From assembly GCA_020698575.1 (NCBI GenBank), contig CM036239.1, positions 14,844,263 through 14,908,262 on the forward strand: a stretch of 64,000 nt of DNA, written 5' to 3'. Shown here one piece after another: positions 59,798-64,000 of this stretch. Both the position numbers and the translations under genes were made by a program. Each line of letters begins with the position of its first letter. Positions within the stretch are counted from its first letter, which is position 1. This DNA is from Bostrychus sinensis. Taxonomy: Eukaryota > Chordata > Actinopteri > Gobiiformes > Eleotridae. The notes beneath the pieces were generated by a model. The model did not search any database. It was given only the letters and a program-made list of their open reading frames with translations, and was not told the DNA's origin.

Positions 59798-62700
59798 ATG
59801 GTGCTAGGAAAGGTCCGCGCTCTGGCCGTCTACTTCGACACCCTGAACGAGCACAACCTGCCTGCCTACTCCGGTGGGGACATGGTATCAGGGCGCGTAG
59901 GTCGTGGAGGTCACAGGGGATGTCCGAGTTAAGAGTCTGGACATCACGGCCAGAGGAGTGGCCAAGGTGCGATGGACTGAGTCTCGCAATGCGGGAGCCA
60001 ACACGGCGTACACCCAGAACTACACGGAGGAGGTGGAATACTTGCACCACTATGACACCTTGATCGGAGAAGATCGAGGTAAGCTGCAGGGTACAGTCTG
60101 CTCAAAGTTTTACTGAATGTGGATAGGCTGCAGTCGTGGCAACAGCAAACAAAACAACAGCAGCGTAGAAGAGCACTGTATTTATTATTTAGCCTGCAGT
60201 ATACAACAACAGAAGCAAATTCACCAGTGTTGCCACAATAATACTTACAAAGGTGGCCACTAATTTAACTTTTTTCTTTCAATTCTGACATGTCTCGAAA
60301 TAAATCCTTTAGGTCTATCACAAAAAAAACACTAGTACACTCAGATCCTTTATAAACCTACATAGTCGAGGTTGTTGAGGGACCAAAAAACAATATTTGT
60401 CATGTACACGTCCCAAACGTTCATACAGTTTCCACCCATTCAAAAACAGGGTTGTGAGTGGTGCTGATGCAACAGCTGATAGAAGATGCCCTGCATCGGG
60501 CTTTTATCACGCTCCAATGACATACAGTATGTTTTAAGTGTTTAAAGAGTTTTTGATCGTCATTACCAGGACTGACATGTCCAACTATGACTCTCTGTCT
60601 CCACTGCCTCTCCTCCATCACTTTGCGTGTTTACCCACAAGGTTGAATGATATAAAACTTTCTTAAACTAATATATTCGACTTAAAAACGTCTAAAAAGG
60701 TCTAAAATATCGTGTAGCGTAAACATAAACCAAACCAGCATCGAATTAAAGCCATTTTCCCCCGATTACATCTTAAACAGCGCAGTTCAGGCAACTCCCT
60801 TTGTTAGAAGCGGTTCAAACCTGTTCAGAAAGTGCCAGAGAGGAGGGAGGAGGGAGGACCACGCACGCTGCTCACTGAGTATTAGCGGAGCGTAATGTTG
60901 CATCTGAGCGGAATTATGTCTCAGCTGATGCCTAACCCTGAAAGCACTTCCTACCTGGATCACACATGTAAAGCATAAGCAAATAACACAGTAACAAGCA
61001 AACTACCATGGAAGAATCTGGTTCAGTGTCTTTTTTTACGTTTTTGTTTTCGGTTCTTTCAATTCTGTAACATTTTTCAACACTTTTATGGACACAGCCT
61101 ACATCGTCAACAGTCTTATACTGCACTACATTTTACTACTATACTACACAACACTGTACTACACTAAAGTATACTATCACTATATGAAAAGTGTGGAGAA
61201 TTAACACGTGTGAAGAGGACGTACGTGGTTATCTTTACTCCGGCCACACTATCTTTACTCCGGCCACACTTCCTGTTATGGACCGTTCTTTTGAAGCTTC
61301 TAAGGGAGCGCATATGGACCTAAAAATACCAGTTCATGAATCAGGTTTAGGCCTACTGTGTTATTGGTGATCTGAGCTATGGTGCTATTTTTTTGTGCAG
61401 CATCCTCTTCTCAGTCAAGACCAGGTTTGCGTGCGAACCTCGTACCTGGCCTTCTCACTTGTCCCGCGACCACTACCGTGACTTCCCCTACCCCTCACCC
61501 CTCACGCATCTCACCACATGGCCATGCTGATGTGGGCAGGGGCCTGTCGGACTGCACCAATAGGAATTGGTGCTGGTTTTCGTGCTGCGCTCTCTTCCAA
61601 TGGAAGGCTGAGTTGTGACGCGTGCGTCGGAGTTTCCAGCCGAAGGAGGCTGCTCAGTCTGGTTCGTACCGGTCTGCTCCTGCTTGCTGCCGGTGACTTG
61701 TCAGACGCACGCGCACGTGCACGTTTCGAGACTCGCATACACATACAAAGGGGATTTTAATGATACATCTCGCACATTTCAGTGCTTAGACAGACGCAGA
61801 CAAGTATAGTTCAGCAGATTAATGCTGTGGTGGCAGGAAGCTGCAGTTCAGTGGGTTTGGGTTTGAGTGGCGACATTTATACAGCATTTTATCTCACAAC
61901 AAAGAATAGAGGAAATGGTAATGTTCTGTCCTTCTGTGGGTGTGTTACAAAGACAAATATACTCACAATATTTGACCATTTAGTTTAAAATCTCTAAACT
62001 ACTAACGATGATATATTTTAATAAGATACCATTGTGAATTTGCTCCATGCCAAACATAATTAATATTTTTGTTCATAATGTTTGTAAACTATTGATTACT
62101 GAACTCAATCTCTTCAATCTTTTACTACAATGTGTTTTTTCTTCTTTTAACTTTGTAAATTAAGTTATTGCAGCAAAATTGTTTTGTTTTTAATTTTTAA
62201 TGTTATTTCACGTTTCTTTTCTGTCTTTAATTTTAACTTTTTTTTAAACTGCAAACCCTTGTATTACTCTCATGCTTGGTGTGGCATTTTGTAATTTGAA
62301 TATTGTATAGGCCTGTGTTATATAATTTGTAATTTGCTATTCAAATTTCAAAATAAAGCTTGATGTTTCCACAAAAACCTTTGCTTTTGTTTTCTGTTTG
62401 TGTCCTAAGTTGTCTCTTAGTGTGTGTTTGTGGGACCTATAAATCCTATAAGGCTGGGAGGGATGGCGGGGGGTCTTGTTGGTTTATTTTGGTGTATTTA
62501 AAATATATTGTTGGTGTTTCAGATGGGGATTGTTCAGAAGAAGGCCTGACCTGTTCTGCACACAGGCTTACACGAGTTTGCATTCAGCTTCAACCTGCCT
62601 CAGATGTAAGTACAGTGCTAACTCACTTACAGTTTTGTTGTTAGCAGTGCGTGTCAGAGCATTGACACAGCCACAGACCACCCACACTTTCTTATACTGT

Positions 62701-64000
62701 TCCTCTCCACCCTTCCTCCCCTGACTTTCAGGGCCTTGGCCACTTCCTTTGAAGGGAAGCATGGTAGCGTGAAGTACTGGGTGAAAGCTGAACTGCACCG
62801 ACCATGGCTGCTCCCCGTCAAAGCCAAGAAAGAGTTCATTGTGTTCGAACACATTGACATCAACACACCACTGCTGCTGGTAGGCACACTGCACACATTT
62901 GGTTTATTTTTCAGAAGTTCAGGATTCAAACAGATGATTGTGTGTGTGCAGGCTCCACAGGCAGGTACCAAGGAGAAAACCCTGTGCTGCTGGTTCTGTG
63001 CTTCAGGACCCATCTCACTCAGTGCCAAGATTGAGAGAAAGGGCTACACACCAGGTGAGAGCAACCCTTCCTCTTGACCTTTCACTCCTCAATCAAACTT
63101 TTTCACCACTCACAACTCTCCACCCCCTCTCTCTCAGTCTGTCAGACTGATATCTTCTCCCCTCTCTCTAAGGTGAGTCCATCCAGATCTTTGCTGAGGT
63201 GGAGAATTGTTCATCGCGGGTTGTGGTGCCCAAAGCGGCCCTCTATCAGACACAAACCTTTTACGCCAAAGGCAAGGGCAAGGAAATCCAGCAGCTGGTG
63301 TCCAACCTGCGAGGAGATCCTTTGCCACAGGGGAAGAGCCAGAGCTGGGAGGGCAAAATGCTCAAGATCCCCCCAGTGTCCCCCTCCATCCTGGATTGTC
63401 CTATTATCAGAGTGGAGTATGCTCTCATGGTGAGTCAGCATGAAAGCCGGTGGATTTAAGCTATAACAAAATAAAGCACTTAAATGTCAGATTAAGAAAG
63501 GTGACAGTTGCAGTCATGTTGCACACCTTTAAGACCAGACACTGTCAGACCGGCTGATCCTGGTTTAGCTAACTGTCTAAAACCTTTCACTAATCCTAAC
63601 TGTCCTCTTTGTTTGCAGGTATATGTGGATGTTCCTGGGGGTTTGAATTTGTCTCTCTCATTGCCATTAGTGATTGGGACCATACCTCTTCATGCTTCTG
63701 CTTCCCGCACATCCAGCATCAGCAGCAACTGCAGCACTATGAGCTGGCTGGGCCTGTCTGACCCCCCAGAGGGTATGTAAACACATTAGTACATTTCTCA
63801 CCTAGTCTTTCAGTACAGTAAGTACATGTTTAATGTTTCTATGATGCCTTGACAGCTCCACCAAGTTACAGTGATCTTGCAATATCAGAATCTCACAGGA
63901 GGGATTGCCTGCGTGACTGTGATAGGTCTGACTCAGAGGGAGAGGACCATGCCTCTGTTCTTGCTTACATCACAGAGTTCAGATATCTGCCCCCACCACT
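59798..64000 (+). CDS. arrdc3: Arrestin domain-containing protein 3 (partial, two apparent frameshifts)
   Basis: Alpha-arrestin adaptor that recruits NEDD4-family ubiquitin ligases to membrane receptors. Exons: 59798-60078, 62523-62605, 62732-62879, 62952-63054, 63173-63429, 63619-63772 and 63856 to the window edge; splice sites are GT/AG. Recognisable pieces: MVLGKVRALAVYFDTLNEHN, KVRWTESRNAGANTAYTQNY, YWVKAELHRPWLLPVK, FEHIDINTPLLL, EKTLCCWFCASGPISLSAKI, VPKAALYQTQTFYAKGKGK and LPLVIGTIPLH. The last exon begins with PPSY, a PPxY-type ligase-binding motif. Two single-base excesses break the frame: near 59900 (after VSGRV) and near 62551 (after EEGLT). Exon 2 is 83 nt where phase needs 82, independently confirming the second. 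Everything else is conserved, so sequencing error or recent decay are both possible. ARRDC3 is preferred to ARRDC2/4 by sequence and neighbours. Confidence 0.88.
61231..61270. repeat. 20-bp exact tandem duplication in arrdc3 intron 1
   Basis: ATCTTTACTCCGGCCACACT occurs twice without spacer (61231-61250, 61251-61270). Short polymorphic-looking repeat; function unknown. Confidence 0.95.

Noticed and set aside
59764..60063. Open frame of 99 codons overlapping arrdc3 exon 1
   Set aside because: It is in a frame different from both arrdc3 frames and is Arg-rich because of GC-rich DNA; no family match.

Overview
This window is vertebrate nuclear DNA. Its intron-split genes, (AC)n and (ATT)n microsatellites, and Tc1-like, non-LTR and SINE repeats point to a ray-finned (teleost) fish. 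I identified five recognisable genes by translating exons and matching splice phases: the 3' end of versican (vcan, +, enters from the left edge), hapln1 (-), cetn3 (+), mef2c (+) and the 5' part of arrdc3 (+, runs off the right edge). In mammals these families lie in one broad neighbourhood (human 5q14), spread over megabases; here they sit within 64 kb. I therefore chose the symbols from both protein sequence and synteny. I do not assign teleost a/b paralogue suffixes.

Layout. 1-7.7 kb: versican GAG/mucin-like exon end, two EGF exons, three C-type lectin exons, a CCP exon, the basic tail and the 3' UTR. 7.7-10.7 kb: non-coding, with a direct duplication of about 350-450 bp. 10.7-13.3 kb: hapln1, convergent with vcan, with its Ig domain split by an intron. 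13.3-28.2 kb: gene-poor, with microsatellites, two adjacent 12-bp-stem hairpins, a Tc1-like element carrying a 4 x 28 bp tandem repeat, a CpG-richer patch, a 5'-truncated non-LTR retrotransposon, an ATT/AAT fold-back array and a second Tc1/mariner element. 28.3-29.9 kb: a compact five-exon centrin-3 gene encoding 167 aa. 30-41 kb: non-coding upstream region of mef2c with a CpG-rich candidate promoter near 37.1-37.7 kb. 41.5-50.3 kb: mef2c, including the alpha2-type exon and a 24-nt beta microexon. 50.3-54.8 kb: UTR and intergenic sequence with a perfect CTCF-type motif and a 15-bp perfect palindrome. 54.9-57.25 kb: the first exon of a MADF-domain gene that splices in frame, on paper, into a Tc1 transposase fragment whose DNA-binding region is tandemly triplicated. 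57.3-59.8 kb: intergenic, with a tRNA-derived SINE. 59.8-64 kb: arrdc3 exons 1-7.

Functionally, vcan and hapln1 encode matrix partners: a hyaluronan-binding proteoglycan and the link protein that stabilises it on hyaluronan. cetn3 is a centrosomal EF-hand protein, mef2c a MADS-box transcription factor, and arrdc3 an alpha-arrestin adaptor for ubiquitin ligases. The points most worth a second look are the in-frame MADF/Tc1 chimera, two independent +1 frameshifts in conserved arrdc3 exons, a Q18H change at a splice junction in the mef2c MADS box, the mef2c beta microexon, and the extra intron inside the hapln1 Ig domain.
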